A stretch of 64,000 nt of DNA, from the NCBI RefSeq assembly GCF_900107045.1, contig NZ_FNON01000015.1, forward strand, positions 62,001 through 126,000, written 5' to 3'. Below, piece by piece: positions 49,872 to 58,789 of this stretch. This DNA comes from Amycolatopsis xylanica (GTDB taxonomy: Bacteria > Actinomycetota > Actinomycetes > Mycobacteriales > Pseudonocardiaceae). Made by a program: the position numbers and the translations under genes. Every line of letters starts with the position of its first letter. Within the stretch, counting starts at the first letter, position 1. The notes beneath the pieces were generated by a model. It was given only the letters and a program-made list of their open reading frames with translations, ran no database searches and was not told the DNA's origin.

Positions 49872-50752
49872 GTCCTGAAGCGGACCACTGCCTCCGCGAG
49901 CGCCACACCTGCGTCTTCCTGGAGAAAGTGCCCCGCATCCGCGATGACGGGATGCTCGAGGCCAGCGGCGCCCGCCATCACCCGCTGCAGGATCGGCGAC
50001 ATCGGACCGGTGATCGGGTCGCTGTCGGAGAACGCGCACAGGAACGGCAGATCCAGCTTGGTCAGCGTCGCCCACGCGGCGCGGTTCGCCTCGGACGCCG
50101 GGTCGTCGGGGCTGTTCGGCACCAGGCCAGGCATCGCGCGCGGGCCTGACTTGTACGTCTCGTTCGGGAACGGCGCGTTGTAGGCGGCCAGCACCTCGGG
50201 GGCCAGCTTCGTCCGGCAGCCGGACTGCACGAACCGGCCGATGTCGAGCACCGGCGCCTTTTCGACGGCCTCGCGGAACGACCACCAGACGTCCGGCATC
50301 CGCGTGTCGCCGGTCGGCAGCCCGGTGTTCGCGGCGACGACCGCGGCGAACCGGTCGGCGTTCTCGGCGACCAGGCGCAGCCCGATCAGCCCGCCCCAGT
50401 CCTGACCGACCAGGGTCACGTCGTGCAGGTCGAGCACGTCGAACGCCAGCTCACGCATCCAGCCGACGTGACGCTCGTAGCTGTGGTCGCCGGTCGACAC
50501 CGGCTTGTCGGAGCGGCCGAAGCCGACGAGATCCGGCGCGATGGCGCGGAACCCGGCCGCGGCCAGCACCGGGATCATCGTGCGATAGAGGTAGGACCAG
50601 CTGGGCTCGCCGTGCAGCAGCAACACCGGTGGACCTTCACCGGCCTCGACGTAAGCGACCCGCACCCCGTCGGAGAGATCGACGTAGTGCGGGTCGTAGG
50701 GAAAGTCGGTCAGGTCGGTGAACCGGTCGTCCGGCGTGCGGAGAAGTTTCAC
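49865..50752 (-). CDS. Haloalkane dehalogenase-like alpha/beta hydrolase
   Basis: 295 residues, HLD-I-like. Oxyanion region HGEPSWSYLYR, nucleophile D118 with halide-binding W119 in VGQDWGG, and catalytic H275 in DAGHFLQED. Hydrolyses carbon-halogen bonds to alcohol plus halide; natural substrates are generally unknown, and an epoxide hydrolase-like activity is less likely given Asp-Trp. Its stop codon and the last base of the Gly codon before it lie inside a repeat element. Not obviously linked to its neighbours. Confidence 0.85.
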   Translation of the reverse strand: MKLLRTPDDRFTDLTDFPYDPHYVDLSDGVRVAYVEAGEGPPVLLLHGEPSWSYLYRTMIPVLAAAGFRAIAPDLVGFGRSDKPVSTGDHSYERHVGWMRELAFDVLDLHDVTLVGQDWGGLIGLRLVAENADRFAAVVAANTGLPTGDTRMPDVWWSFREAVEKAPVLDIGRFVQSGCRTKLAPEVLAAYNAPFPNETYKSGPRAMPGLVPNSPDDPASEANRAAWATLTKLDLPFLCAFSDSDPITGPMSPILQRVMAGAAGLEHPVIADAGHFLQEDAGVALAEAVVRFRTG

Positions 50753-50768
50753 CTACCCGACGGTAGTG

Positions 50769-51221
50769 TCAGGAGATCGCGACGGCCACCACGAGACCGA
50801 GCGCGATGTGCACGGCGGCCACCACGATGCTGGCCGGCGCGAACTGCTCGCTCTCGATCGTCGAGCCGACGTCGATGCGGGTCGCCCACTCCAGCAGCCG
50901 CACGGCGAGCACCTGGACCACGATCCCGATCAGGCCGTAGACCAGCGAGGTGATCAGGCCCTCGGTCAGGTCGCTGGCCGAGTTCGCGATCGCCACCACG
51001 ATGATGAACGCCATCGAGAGCATCCCGGAGGCGGTCACGATGACCGCGTTCGGCAGGCCGCGGGTGATCAGCTTCGCGAGCTTGCCGGGAGTGGTCCAGT
51101 CGATCGCCCAGAACCCGGCGAACATCAAGATCAGCCCGACCACGCCGTACAGCAGGATCGCGCCGATGCCCCGGACGAGGTTGCCACCGAAGTTCTCGGA
51201 CAACGCGAGGGTGGTGTGCAC
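50769..51221 (-). CDS. DUF350 membrane protein
   Basis: 150 residues, four membrane helices arranged as two similar pairs, as in DUF350 (E. coli YjfL). GTG start. Third gene of a minus-strand group whose first two encode a YgiB/DUF1190-like membrane protein and a glutathionylspermidine-synthase-family enzyme; E. coli yjfL-yjfM-yjfC has the same three families. Function unknown; the conserved company suggests one envelope-linked process. Confidence 0.85.
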   Translation of the reverse strand: MHTTLALSENFGGNLVRGIGAILLYGVVGLILMFAGFWAIDWTTPGKLAKLITRGLPNAVIVTASGMLSMAFIIVVAIANSASDLTEGLITSLVYGLIGIVVQVLAVRLLEWATRIDVGSTIESEQFAPASIVVAAVHIALGLVVAVAIS

Positions 51222-51268
51222 TGGGATCTCCCGGTCATTCAGGTCTCAAGTGGACGGTGATGCTTCTA

Positions 51269-52435
51269 TCACGACTCGGGGATCCTATGTGGGACAAATG
51301 CGGCACCGTCATCGGTAACGAGACCAGCTGTTTCCCTGATGCCGAGCCCGGCCGCGTTGTCGCCAACCACCCATGCGCCCAGCGCCGGCCGGAAGCCGTT
51401 GAACTCCGGCAGCGGGTCGAACGCCTGGTAGACGAACCCTTCCGCGCCGTAGACGCCACCGGTCTGCGTCTCATAGCCGGGGGCCACGATCGACACGTTC
51501 GCGCCCTCACGGCCCAGCTTCGGCTTGCGCACGTACTCGGTGAGCAGGCCGGGGTCGTCCAGGAACGCGGGGAGCAGGTTCGGGTGCCCCGGGTAGTTCT
51601 CCCAGAGGATCGCCAGCAGCGCCTTGTTGGAGAGCAGCATCTTCCACAGCGGCTCGACCCAGAGCGTCGCGGGCAGTGACTCGACGGCGAACTTGCCGAA
51701 CTCCTCCTCGACCAGCCACTCCCAGGGGTAGAGCTTCACGACCGTGTTGATCGGCGCCTCTTCGAGGTCGACGAACCGCCGCAGCACGGGGTCCCAGCCG
51801 AGCTCCTCGATGGCGAGGCCGACCGTGTCGAGCCCGGCCTCGGCGGCCGTCTCCTGCAGGTACGCGGTGGTGACGTGGTCCTCGCCGGTCGGGTCGGCCG
51901 TCGACCAGGTGAAGTGCAGCTCCTTCGACGGCAGCCGCTCGCCGACCTCGCCCCAGCGCTCGACCAGCTTCTCGTGGATGGAGTTCCACTGGTCGTCGTC
52001 GGGGAAGACGTCGGTCTTCCAGTGCCACTGCACGACGGCGGCCTCGAGCAGCGAGGTCGGCGTGTCGGCGTTGTACTCCAGCAGCTTCGCCGGGCTCTTG
52101 CCGTCGTAGCGCAGGTCGAAGCGGCCGTAGGTGTGCGGGTCCTGGCGGCGCCACGACTCCGCGATGTGCGGCCACACCCACTCGGGGATGCCGAAGTCGC
52201 GGTAGCGCTCGGTCAGCACGACGTGCTCGACCGCGTCGAGGCACATCGAATGCAGCACCTCGACGTCCGCCTCGACCGAGAGGATCTCGTCCATCTCGAA
52301 GACATAGTGGACCGACTCGTCCCAATACGGCCGTGCCTGCCCGGTGCCATAGCGCGCGGGAGTGCCGAAAATCAGGCCCTGTTCTTCGACGATCCGCTGC
52401 CAGTCCCGCCGAGGGGTACTGGAATCCCTACGCAC
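51269..52435 (-). CDS. Glutathionylspermidine synthase-family ATP-grasp protein (YjfC/YgiC-like)
   Basis: 388 residues. The synthetase domain shows RFDLRYDGKSPAKLLEYNADTPTSLLEAA (in part), the segment that contacts the amine substrate, KLYPWEWLVEEEFG, and the nucleotide-binding VRKPKLGREGANVSIV. It lacks the amidase half of E. coli Gsp. Actinomycetes do not usually make glutathione, so a peptide- or amine-ligation on another substrate is more likely. GTG directly follows the stop of the upstream membrane-protein gene (TAAGTG). Confidence 0.86.
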   Translation of the reverse strand: MRRDSSTPRRDWQRIVEEQGLIFGTPARYGTGQARPYWDESVHYVFEMDEILSVEADVEVLHSMCLDAVEHVVLTERYRDFGIPEWVWPHIAESWRRQDPHTYGRFDLRYDGKSPAKLLEYNADTPTSLLEAAVVQWHWKTDVFPDDDQWNSIHEKLVERWGEVGERLPSKELHFTWSTADPTGEDHVTTAYLQETAAEAGLDTVGLAIEELGWDPVLRRFVDLEEAPINTVVKLYPWEWLVEEEFGKFAVESLPATLWVEPLWKMLLSNKALLAILWENYPGHPNLLPAFLDDPGLLTEYVRKPKLGREGANVSIVAPGYETQTGGVYGAEGFVYQAFDPLPEFNGFRPALGAWVVGDNAAGLGIRETAGLVTDDGAAFVPHRIPES

Positions 52436-53044
52436 TTACGAGCCCCCGCTCTTGCCGCTGGTGCCGCTGCCACTGCTGCTCTTGCCACTGATGCCGAACC
52501 CGCCGCGCTGGACGGTCTTGCCGGATTTGGTGTTCACGGTCGTCCGGCCGGACGGCGCGTCGTACGAGCCGCCGCGCACCGGCTGCCCGACCAGGCCCTG
52601 CCCGCCGTAGTTGTAGCGGTACTGGTTGTAACCACCGCCGCCGGGGATCGGGATGAAGAAGAAGCCACCGGAGTGGTAGCCGCCGTGACTCGACACGTAG
52701 GTCTCGTCGCAGTCGTTGTCGTCACGGACGATGCCGCTGTTGTCCGTGCAGACCGCGGTGACACTGCCGCGCGGCGCCGCGACCGAGTAGAAGGTCGCGA
52801 TCAGCCCGACCAGGCCGACCGTCACACCGCTGCCGATCAGGATCTTCCGCTTGGTCGCCGACTTGCCCTCGGCGACCTGAACTTCCTGCTCGTTCTGCTG
52901 TTCCTGGGCGAGCGCCTGCTGGCGGGCGCGCTGCTCGGCCAGCGTCGGCGGCCGCACCTGAGTGTTCTCGTCCTGAAAACGCATGGACCCCCGCCGAGGT
53001 GGTTCGGGCGGTTGCTGTCCCCCGTAGCTCTGGTCATCCGTCAT
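52436..53044 (-). CDS. DUF1190/YgiB-like membrane protein
   Basis: 202 residues: a polar Gln/Glu-rich N-terminus (~65 aa, coiled-coil-like), one membrane helix (KILIGSGVTVGLVGLIATFY), a short domain with two cysteines (AVCTDNSGIVRDDNDCDE), then Tyr/Gly/His-rich low-complexity sequence (HGGYHSGGFFFIPIPGGGG) and a Ser/Gly/Lys tail. The cysteine pair and the GGYHSGGF segment recall YgiB/DUF1190, encoded next to YgiC/YjfC in enterobacteria. Tail is extracytoplasmic. Function unknown. Confidence 0.7.
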   Translation of the reverse strand: MTDDQSYGGQQPPEPPRRGSMRFQDENTQVRPPTLAEQRARQQALAQEQQNEQEVQVAEGKSATKRKILIGSGVTVGLVGLIATFYSVAAPRGSVTAVCTDNSGIVRDDNDCDETYVSSHGGYHSGGFFFIPIPGGGGYNQYRYNYGGQGLVGQPVRGGSYDAPSGRTTVNTKSGKTVQRGGFGISGKSSSGSGTSGKSGGS

Positions 53045-53130
53045 CGAACGCTCCCAAATCGCATGAAGTCACATCAACACTAGTCACCCGGCTCGCGCGA
53101 TGTGCGAGCAACGCGGGCATCATGGAGTAG

Positions 53131-54126
53131 ATGTCTCAAGAGCCTGGACGGTTTCGCTCCCCGAGGATCGCGCTGCAAGCGGTGCGTACTCGCCTGGTCA
53201 TGGCGGGTGCGTTCGTCGGCGCGCTGATCGCACTCGGGCTCAATGTCGCGTTCTCGTGGACCGATGACGCCGCAGGCGGCAGCGGGACAGGACCGGGCGG
53301 CGGCAAGCTGTCGCCCGCCGCGGAGGAGGCGTTCAAGTCTCCGGCGGGCAGTTGCCTCAACTGGAAGCAGAAGGACGCCGCCGACGTGCACATCGTGCCG
53401 TGCGGCGAGCCGCACCTGTTCGAGGTCACCAGCGTCGAGGACATCGGCGGCCAGTACCCGAAGGGCGCGCCGACCCCGGACATCCCGACCTGGGAGCGCA
53501 TCGCCCAGGAGCACTGCACGGGCAACGCGAAGAACTACCTCGGCAAGCCGCTCGACCCGTACGGCAAGTTCACGGTCAACATCCTGCGCCCGACGGCGGC
53601 GCAGTGGACGGCGGGCGACCGCCAGCTCCGCTGCGGTCTGCAGTGGACAGGACCCGGCGGCTCGCTGCAGAAGCTGACCGGCTCGGCGAAGGACCAGCAG
53701 CAGTCACTGGTCTGGGAGCCGGGCACGTGCCTCGCGCTGACCGGCAAGACCTTCGGCGACCCGACCGACTGCGCGCGCGAGCACTCGTATGAGATCATCG
53801 CCAAGCTCGACCTGAAGACGAAGTTCCCGGACAGCTACCCGTCGCAGGACGACCAGAAGACCTGGCTGGACACCGAGTGCACCAAGGCCGCCGCCGACTA
53901 CACCGGCGGCGCCGACCTCGGCGAGAAGAAGCTCATCCTCACCTGGGACACCCGCGAGACCGAAAGCTGGGACGCGGGCTCGACGCTGGTCAACTGCAAG
54001 GTCGCCGCGAAGCTCGAAGACGGCAGCGGGCTCGCCGCGGTGACCGGCAGCGTCAAGGGCGGCCCGCAGGGCGACGCCCCGCCTGACGCGTCCTCGGCCT
54101 CGCCGACGCCGACCAGCGGCGGCTGA
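53131..54126 (+). CDS. Septum-formation-domain membrane protein
   Basis: 331 residues: short cytosolic N-terminus, one membrane helix (~24-43), then two extracytoplasmic septum-formation-type repeats, recognisable as GSCLNWKQ...VPCGEPHLFEV and GTCLALTG...DCAREHSYEI, and a Pro/Ser/Thr tail. Four or more cysteines could form disulphides outside the cell. Corresponds to Rv3835. Followed five bases later by a zincin metallopeptidase gene, so they are co-transcribed. Precise function unknown. Confidence 0.83.
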   Translation: MSQEPGRFRSPRIALQAVRTRLVMAGAFVGALIALGLNVAFSWTDDAAGGSGTGPGGGKLSPAAEEAFKSPAGSCLNWKQKDAADVHIVPCGEPHLFEVTSVEDIGGQYPKGAPTPDIPTWERIAQEHCTGNAKNYLGKPLDPYGKFTVNILRPTAAQWTAGDRQLRCGLQWTGPGGSLQKLTGSAKDQQQSLVWEPGTCLALTGKTFGDPTDCAREHSYEIIAKLDLKTKFPDSYPSQDDQKTWLDTECTKAAADYTGGADLGEKKLILTWDTRETESWDAGSTLVNCKVAAKLEDGSGLAAVTGSVKGGPQGDAPPDASSASPTPTSGG

Positions 54127-54130
54127 CCCG

Positions 54131-54481
54131 ATGCCCGTGGAGATGACGCGCCGCCGGTTCGAGGAACTGGTGTCGGAGGCACTCGACGAGCTCCCGCCCG
54201 ACTTCGCCCGCGCGATGGACAACGTGGTCGTGCTGGTCGAGGAGTTCAACGAGGAAGAGCCGTCGATCTTGGGGCTGTACCACGGGATCGCGCTGACCGA
54301 GCGCCGCACGGACTACGGCGGCGTCCTGCCGGACCGCATCTCCATCTACCGCGAACCCATCCTCGGCATGTGCGAGTCCGAGGACGAGGTGGTCGAGGAA
54401 ATCCTGATCACCGTCCTGCACGAGATCGGGCACCACTTCGGCATCGACGACGCCCGCCTCCACGAGCTCGGCTGGGGCTGA
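54131..54481 (+). CDS. Zincin-like metallopeptidase
   Basis: 116-residue minimal zinc protease with the extended motif HEIGHHFGIDD (His, Glu, His, Asp ligands) near the C-terminus, as in the Zincin_1 family. Corresponds to Rv3836. No signal peptide, so it is cytosolic unless exported by another route. Five bases after the septum-formation gene; ATG at 54131. Natural substrate unknown. Confidence 0.88.
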   Translation: MPVEMTRRRFEELVSEALDELPPDFARAMDNVVVLVEEFNEEEPSILGLYHGIALTERRTDYGGVLPDRISIYREPILGMCESEDEVVEEILITVLHEIGHHFGIDDARLHELGWG

Positions 54482-54491
54482 CCCAGCGAAG

Positions 54492-54570
54492 CCCGAAAGT
54501 GGCTTTCGTCAGGTCTTATCTGACAAAAGTGGCTTTCGGGGTATGACACCTGACAAAAGCCACTTTCGGG
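54492..54570. repeat. GTGGCTTTCGTCAG-type inverted and direct repeat
   Basis: Arms CCCGAAAGTGGCTTTCGTCA.. (54492-54514) and complement (54548-54570), 23 bp with one mismatch, plus a direct second copy of AAAGTGGCTTTCG inside. The GTGGCTTTCGTCAG core is shared with the elements at 8107 and 18651. Lies between two co-directional genes, ten bases after a stop. Confidence 0.75.
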
Positions 54571-54614
54571 AAACGAACCTCGCCTAGGCGGGCGGCGGAT
54601 GACAGGGTGGGGCG

Positions 54615-55556
54615 ATGCTCAAGCTTCTGGACACCCTGGCCGACCGGACGCTCGTCCCGGGTTACACCAAGCTCGGCTATCGACTGCGCAGCAAGGGCTG
54701 GGCGCCGCTGGAGAGCATGCGGGGCAAGCGGGTACTGGTGACCGGGGCGAACAGCGGGCTAGGACGCGCGGCCGCGACGAAGTTCGCGGAGCTCGGGGCG
54801 ACGGTTCACCTGGGAGTGCGGGATCTCGCCAAGGGGCAACAGGCCAAAGAGGAGCTGGCGGCCAGGTTCCCCGACGCCGAGATCCACGTCGAACTCTGCG
54901 ATATGTCCCTTGTGGACACCGTCAGGGAGTTCGCGACCGAGTTCGTGGCCAGGCACGACACGCTCGACGCGCTCGTGCACAACGCCGGGGTGCTGCCGCC
55001 GAGCAGGCAGGAGACGCGCGAGGGCAACGAAGTCACGCTCGCCACGCATGTGCTCGGGCCGTTTCTGCTGACCGGAATGCTGGTGCCCGCGTTGATCAGG
55101 GCCAAGGGCCGGGTCATCTTCGTCAGCTCGGGCGGGATGTACAGCCAGAAGCTCTACGACCAAGATCCTCAGTTCCGCCAAGGGAAGTACCGCGGCGCGA
55201 CCGCCTACTCCAGGACCAAGCGGATGCAGGTGGTGCTCGCGAGCCAGTGGGCCGAACGGCTCAAGGGTGACGGGATCACCGTCCACAGCATGCATCCGGG
55301 CTGGGCGGCGACGCCAGGGGTCAGCGACTCGCTGCCCGGGTTCGCGACCGTCATGGGACCGCTGCTGCGGGACGCCGACGAGGGCGCCGACACCGTGGTG
55401 TGGCTGGCATCCGCACCGGAAGCCGCACGGGAGACCGGCCTGTTCTGGCACGATCGGGCACCCCGGCCGGAGCACTATTTCCCGTGGACTAAGGAATCCG
55501 CAGCCCAGCGCGCCAATTTGTGGGCTTTCTGCGAGGAAAACACCGCAGGAACATGA
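54615..55556 (+). CDS. Short-chain dehydrogenase/reductase
   Basis: 313 residues with a ~38-residue N-terminal extension before the NAD(P) motif LVTGANSGLGRAAA. NAG motif LVHNAGVLP, catalytic YSRTKRMQVV. Resembles the retinol-dehydrogenase/WW-domain-oxidoreductase-like SDR group common in actinobacteria. Substrate unknown. Stands alone between a repeat element and an MFS gene. Confidence 0.88.
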   Translation: MLKLLDTLADRTLVPGYTKLGYRLRSKGWAPLESMRGKRVLVTGANSGLGRAAATKFAELGATVHLGVRDLAKGQQAKEELAARFPDAEIHVELCDMSLVDTVREFATEFVARHDTLDALVHNAGVLPPSRQETREGNEVTLATHVLGPFLLTGMLVPALIRAKGRVIFVSSGGMYSQKLYDQDPQFRQGKYRGATAYSRTKRMQVVLASQWAERLKGDGITVHSMHPGWAATPGVSDSLPGFATVMGPLLRDADEGADTVVWLASAPEAARETGLFWHDRAPRPEHYFPWTKESAAQRANLWAFCEENTAGT

Positions 55557-55655
55557 TCGGAAACTCGTAGTGAAGACTCAACCACGCTGAGAGACATTCT
55601 ACGGTAGCCTAACGCACAGTCAGTGAACGACTCCGACTCGTGCTGGGGAGGCACA

Positions 55656-56897
55656 ATGAGCGAAGCCGTGAACTCCGGGACGGACCGAAGACTTCTTTGG
55701 TTGCTGTCGTCGAGCGCGGTCTCCAATCTCGGCGACGGCATCGGCAAGGTGGCGTTCCCCTTGCTCGCCGCCACGCTGACCCGTGACCCCGTGCTCATCG
55801 CCGGGCTGTCGGCGACCCAGTTCCTGCCGTGGCTGCTGTTCGCGCTGGTCGCGGGCGCGCTGGTCGACCGGATCGACCGTCGCAAGGCGATGATCTACGC
55901 CAACCTCGCGCGGGCGCTGATCGTCGGCGCGATGGCCGTGCTCGTGTCCACCGGCGGCGTGACGATCGCGGTCGTCTACGTGGCGGCGTTGCTGATCGGC
56001 ACCGCGGAGACCCTCGCCGACAGCGCGGCCAACGTGCTCATCCCGGCCGTCGTCGACCACGACCGGCTGGAGAGCGCCAACAGCAAGCTCCAGGCCTGCG
56101 AGATCGTCGGGCAGACGTTCCTCGGCGGGCCGATCGGCAGCGCGACGTTCGCGCTGTTCGCGGTCTTCCCGTTCCTGCTCAACTCGGCCGGTTTCGCCTT
56201 GGCGGCCGGGCTGCTGATCGCGCTGGCAGGCTCGTACCGCGGCAAGACGAACGCCGAGCCGACGCGGCTGCGCGCGGATCTCGCCGAGGGCATCGGCTGG
56301 CTCGTCCGGCATCGGCTGATGCTGCGGCTGGTGGTCATCGCCGGACTGGTCAGCCTCACTTCCGAGCTGGCGCAAGCACAACTGGTGCTCTACGCGCTCG
56401 AGGACGCGAAGCTGAGCGAAGCGACCTTCGGCTTCTTCGCGCTCATCGGCGGCGTCGGCGGGCTCGCCGGTGCCGCGGTGGCGCCGAAACTGATCAAGCG
56501 GACCAGCCGCGGCTCGGTGCTGAGCAGCGGGATCGTCTGCTGCGGACTCGGCATCGGCGGAATGGGCCTGATCACCCAGCCCGTGGTGTCGGCGACGTTG
56601 TTCGGCCTGTTCGCCGCGGCGATCGTGGCGGTCAACGTCGTGCTCGGCACGGTCCGGCATTCGGTGGTGCCCAGCGAGTTCCTCGGCCGGGTGCTCGGTG
56701 TCTGGCGCACGGTCGTCTGGGGCGCGGTGCCGGTCGGCGCGCTGCTCGGCGGACTGCTGACCCGCGCGCTCGGCACGTCGAGCGCGACTTTTCTCGTCTC
56801 CGGCGTGCTGCTGATCGGCATCGGCGGGTTTTCCGCGACGGCGTTACGGACGTTTTCGCTGGACGTCCGTCCGGTAACAGCCTGCGCACAACCGTGA
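55656..56897 (+). CDS. MFS transporter (MdtH/EntS-like)
   Basis: 413 residues, 12 membrane helices. Loop motif LVAGALVDRIDRRKAMIYANL and LIPAVVDHDRLESANSKLQ match the MFS_3/EntS-like exporter group. ATG 55656 is preceded by GGGGAGG at ideal spacing; the frame open to 55623 lacks a site. Export of siderophore- or macrolide-type compounds is typical of the group, but the substrate is unknown here. Confidence 0.9.
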   Translation: MSEAVNSGTDRRLLWLLSSSAVSNLGDGIGKVAFPLLAATLTRDPVLIAGLSATQFLPWLLFALVAGALVDRIDRRKAMIYANLARALIVGAMAVLVSTGGVTIAVVYVAALLIGTAETLADSAANVLIPAVVDHDRLESANSKLQACEIVGQTFLGGPIGSATFALFAVFPFLLNSAGFALAAGLLIALAGSYRGKTNAEPTRLRADLAEGIGWLVRHRLMLRLVVIAGLVSLTSELAQAQLVLYALEDAKLSEATFGFFALIGGVGGLAGAAVAPKLIKRTSRGSVLSSGIVCCGLGIGGMGLITQPVVSATLFGLFAAAIVAVNVVLGTVRHSVVPSEFLGRVLGVWRTVVWGAVPVGALLGGLLTRALGTSSATFLVSGVLLIGIGGFSATALRTFSLDVRPVTACAQP

Positions 56898-56975
56898 ATT
56901 AGTGCGATCGGCCCGATGAATTACGGGCGTTTTGGTGCTGAAATATCAGCCGACCCTGCAGCAGGGAGGCGCACC

Positions 56976-57407
56976 ATGGACGTTGCCGCCGCTCCGGAGA
57001 CCGATATGGCTCCGGATGAGGTCCCGGCTTCCCGAAGACCACTGGTTTTGGCCGGGGTAATCGGTTTCGCGATCGGCAGCGGGATCTTGGCCGTGCTGTG
57101 GGGAGCTTCCGCGTCGAGCGCGGGCGCGATCGACGACGCCAAGGCCGCCTGCGAAACCCTGGACCGGATGGGCGAACTACCGGTGACCATCAGCCGTTCG
57201 CAGACGAGTCTGCTGGCGCCAGGGCTTATTCACCAGGTCACGGCGGCGCGCGAGCTCGCGGCCGCCGCGGCCGAGGCGAACAAGAACTACCAGGAGCTGT
57301 CCAACCATGTCGACGCGGTGAGCCGCATGGTGATCAGCCTGCACTTCAACGAGACCGCCGGGCACAAGCATTTGGAGCAGGCCAAGCAGCTCTGCGCGCG
57401 CATTTAG
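56976..57407 (+). CDS. Small membrane-anchored protein with helical outer domain
   Basis: 143 residues from ATG 56976 (GGGAGG upstream; the frame extends to 56916 without a site). One membrane helix (PLVLAGVIGFAIGSGILAVL) near residue 25, then a helical extracytoplasmic domain with two cysteines (AACETLDRM, KQLCARI) at its ends that could bridge. Ala-rich. Stop shares TTAG with the convergent lipoprotein stop. No family recognised. Confidence 0.65.
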   Translation: MDVAAAPETDMAPDEVPASRRPLVLAGVIGFAIGSGILAVLWGASASSAGAIDDAKAACETLDRMGELPVTISRSQTSLLAPGLIHQVTAARELAAAAAEANKNYQELSNHVDAVSRMVISLHFNETAGHKHLEQAKQLCARI

Positions 57408-58039
57408 GCCTTGTGCACGGTCTTGACGGTCAGCTGGTTGCCCGGGATTTCCTTGCCGGCACAACCGGTTCCGGGTGCCGGGACGAAGTTCGACGCGGTT
57501 TCCTGCGGCAGGTAGACGCGCAGTCCCTTGACCTCGGTCGGACGGCAGGCGCCAGGGTCGAAGTTGCGCACCTGGACGAACCCGATGTCGGCGGCGGCGG
57601 ACTGGCCGTTCGCGAGGGTGACGGCCTCGCCCTTGGTGCCGTCGCGGAACGCGTCCTTGCCGACCTGGTGGCCGTCCTCGCCCGCGACGTAGGAGATGCC
57701 GGGGAAGCCCTGGATCGTGCACGGCTTCCCGCTGACGTTCTTGATCAGCAGCGGCCGGTACACCGTGCCGGCGGCCCCGTCCCCGGTGCCGAGGCTGAGC
57801 TGCACGTCCTTGGCCTTGCAGAGCCCGTCATCGGGCTTGGGCGCCGCCTGTTGCACGGTCGACGTAGGCGCGGCGGAGCTGGACGGGCTCTCCGATGAGG
57901 ACGGAGAGGATGGAGCGGGACTGGACGACGGCGGTGCGGCCGGGTTGTTCGACGGACTGTTCCCGCAGGCGGCGAGCGCGGCGGCCAGCGCCACCGATCC
58001 CGCGACCATCCCGACGCGCGTGACTTTGGTTCGCACCAT
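57404..58039 (-). CDS. DUF4232 lipoprotein
   Basis: 211 residues. Signal peptide with lipobox ALAAC, a Ser/Pro-rich linker (~28-65) and a beta-sandwich domain with GAAGTVYRPLLIKNVSGKPCTIQGFPG (in part), the DUF4232 hallmark (conserved Cys plus GFPG), and CRP and GTGC cysteines later. ATG start has GGAGGCG upstream. Anchored outside the membrane. Function unknown; common in Streptomyces and Pseudonocardiaceae. Confidence 0.87.
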   Translation of the reverse strand: MVRTKVTRVGMVAGSVALAAALAACGNSPSNNPAAPPSSSPAPSSPSSSESPSSSAAPTSTVQQAAPKPDDGLCKAKDVQLSLGTGDGAAGTVYRPLLIKNVSGKPCTIQGFPGISYVAGEDGHQVGKDAFRDGTKGEAVTLANGQSAAADIGFVQVRNFDPGACRPTEVKGLRVYLPQETASNFVPAPGTGCAGKEIPGNQLTVKTVHKA

Positions 58040-58168
58040 GGTCTTTCGCCTCCCTGTGCTGGTGAGGAACTACTGGGTAGACGTCCAGCCCGTGTCCGGG
58101 TTGCACCTGTTCCCTCTACCTGGTGAATTCCCCACCGCACAAAAAGTAATCGTCCGTGCGCCCGCGTG

Positions 58169-58789
58169 CTAGTCGAGCGGGAGACCGGCCCAGCTGTGGC
58201 AGTGCCAGCCGCCGTCGGCGATCGCTTCGAAGACGATGATGCCGGTGTTCGGGATGAAGCCCTTGTCCGCGATCTCCGGTCCGACGTTGCCCGCCAGCCA
58301 TTCGCCGGTCAGCCGCATCGCGCCACCATGACTGACCAGCACGACGACGCCTTCTGGGTCGGTCTCCTCATGTTTCGCACGCAGGTCGCCGATGGCCGTG
58401 AGCATCCGGGTCTGGACCTCTTCGCCGCTCTCGCCGCCCGGCATCCGCACGCCGAGGTCGCCTTGCAGCCAGCTGTGGGCGACCTGCAGGTACAGGTGGG
58501 TGGACTCGGGGTCGGTCGCGCCTTCGAGATCGCCGGCCGCGACCTCCTTGACCCCCTCGATCACCTGGACCTCATGACCGAGCGCGGCGGCCAGCGGCGC
58601 CGCGGTCTGCTGCGCGCGGACGGCCTGCGACGCGTAGATCGCGACGATCGGCTCGCCGCTCAGCGTGTCGACCAGCGCGTTGGCCTGCTCCTGGCCGAGG
58701 TCGGTGAGCGGCGGGCCCGGCAGCTGCGTGTCGAGTGCGCCGCGCACGTTTCCGATGGTCTGCCCGTGCCGGATCAGGAACAGCCTCAC
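58169..58789 (-). CDS. Histidine phosphatase (phosphoglycerate-mutase-like)
   Basis: 206 residues from GTG 58789. RHG motif FLIRHGQT (R7-H8-G9), second histidine in VLVSHGGAMRL, and acid in RMPGGESGEEV. Broad-specificity phosphatase fold. GTGA overlap with pheA; same pair as Rv3837c-Rv3838c. Could dephosphorylate a metabolite of the shikimate or serine pathways, but the substrate is not evident from sequence. Confidence 0.9.
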   Translation of the reverse strand: MRLFLIRHGQTIGNVRGALDTQLPGPPLTDLGQEQANALVDTLSGEPIVAIYASQAVRAQQTAAPLAAALGHEVQVIEGVKEVAAGDLEGATDPESTHLYLQVAHSWLQGDLGVRMPGGESGEEVQTRMLTAIGDLRAKHEETDPEGVVVLVSHGGAMRLTGEWLAGNVGPEIADKGFIPNTGIIVFEAIADGGWHCHSWAGLPLD

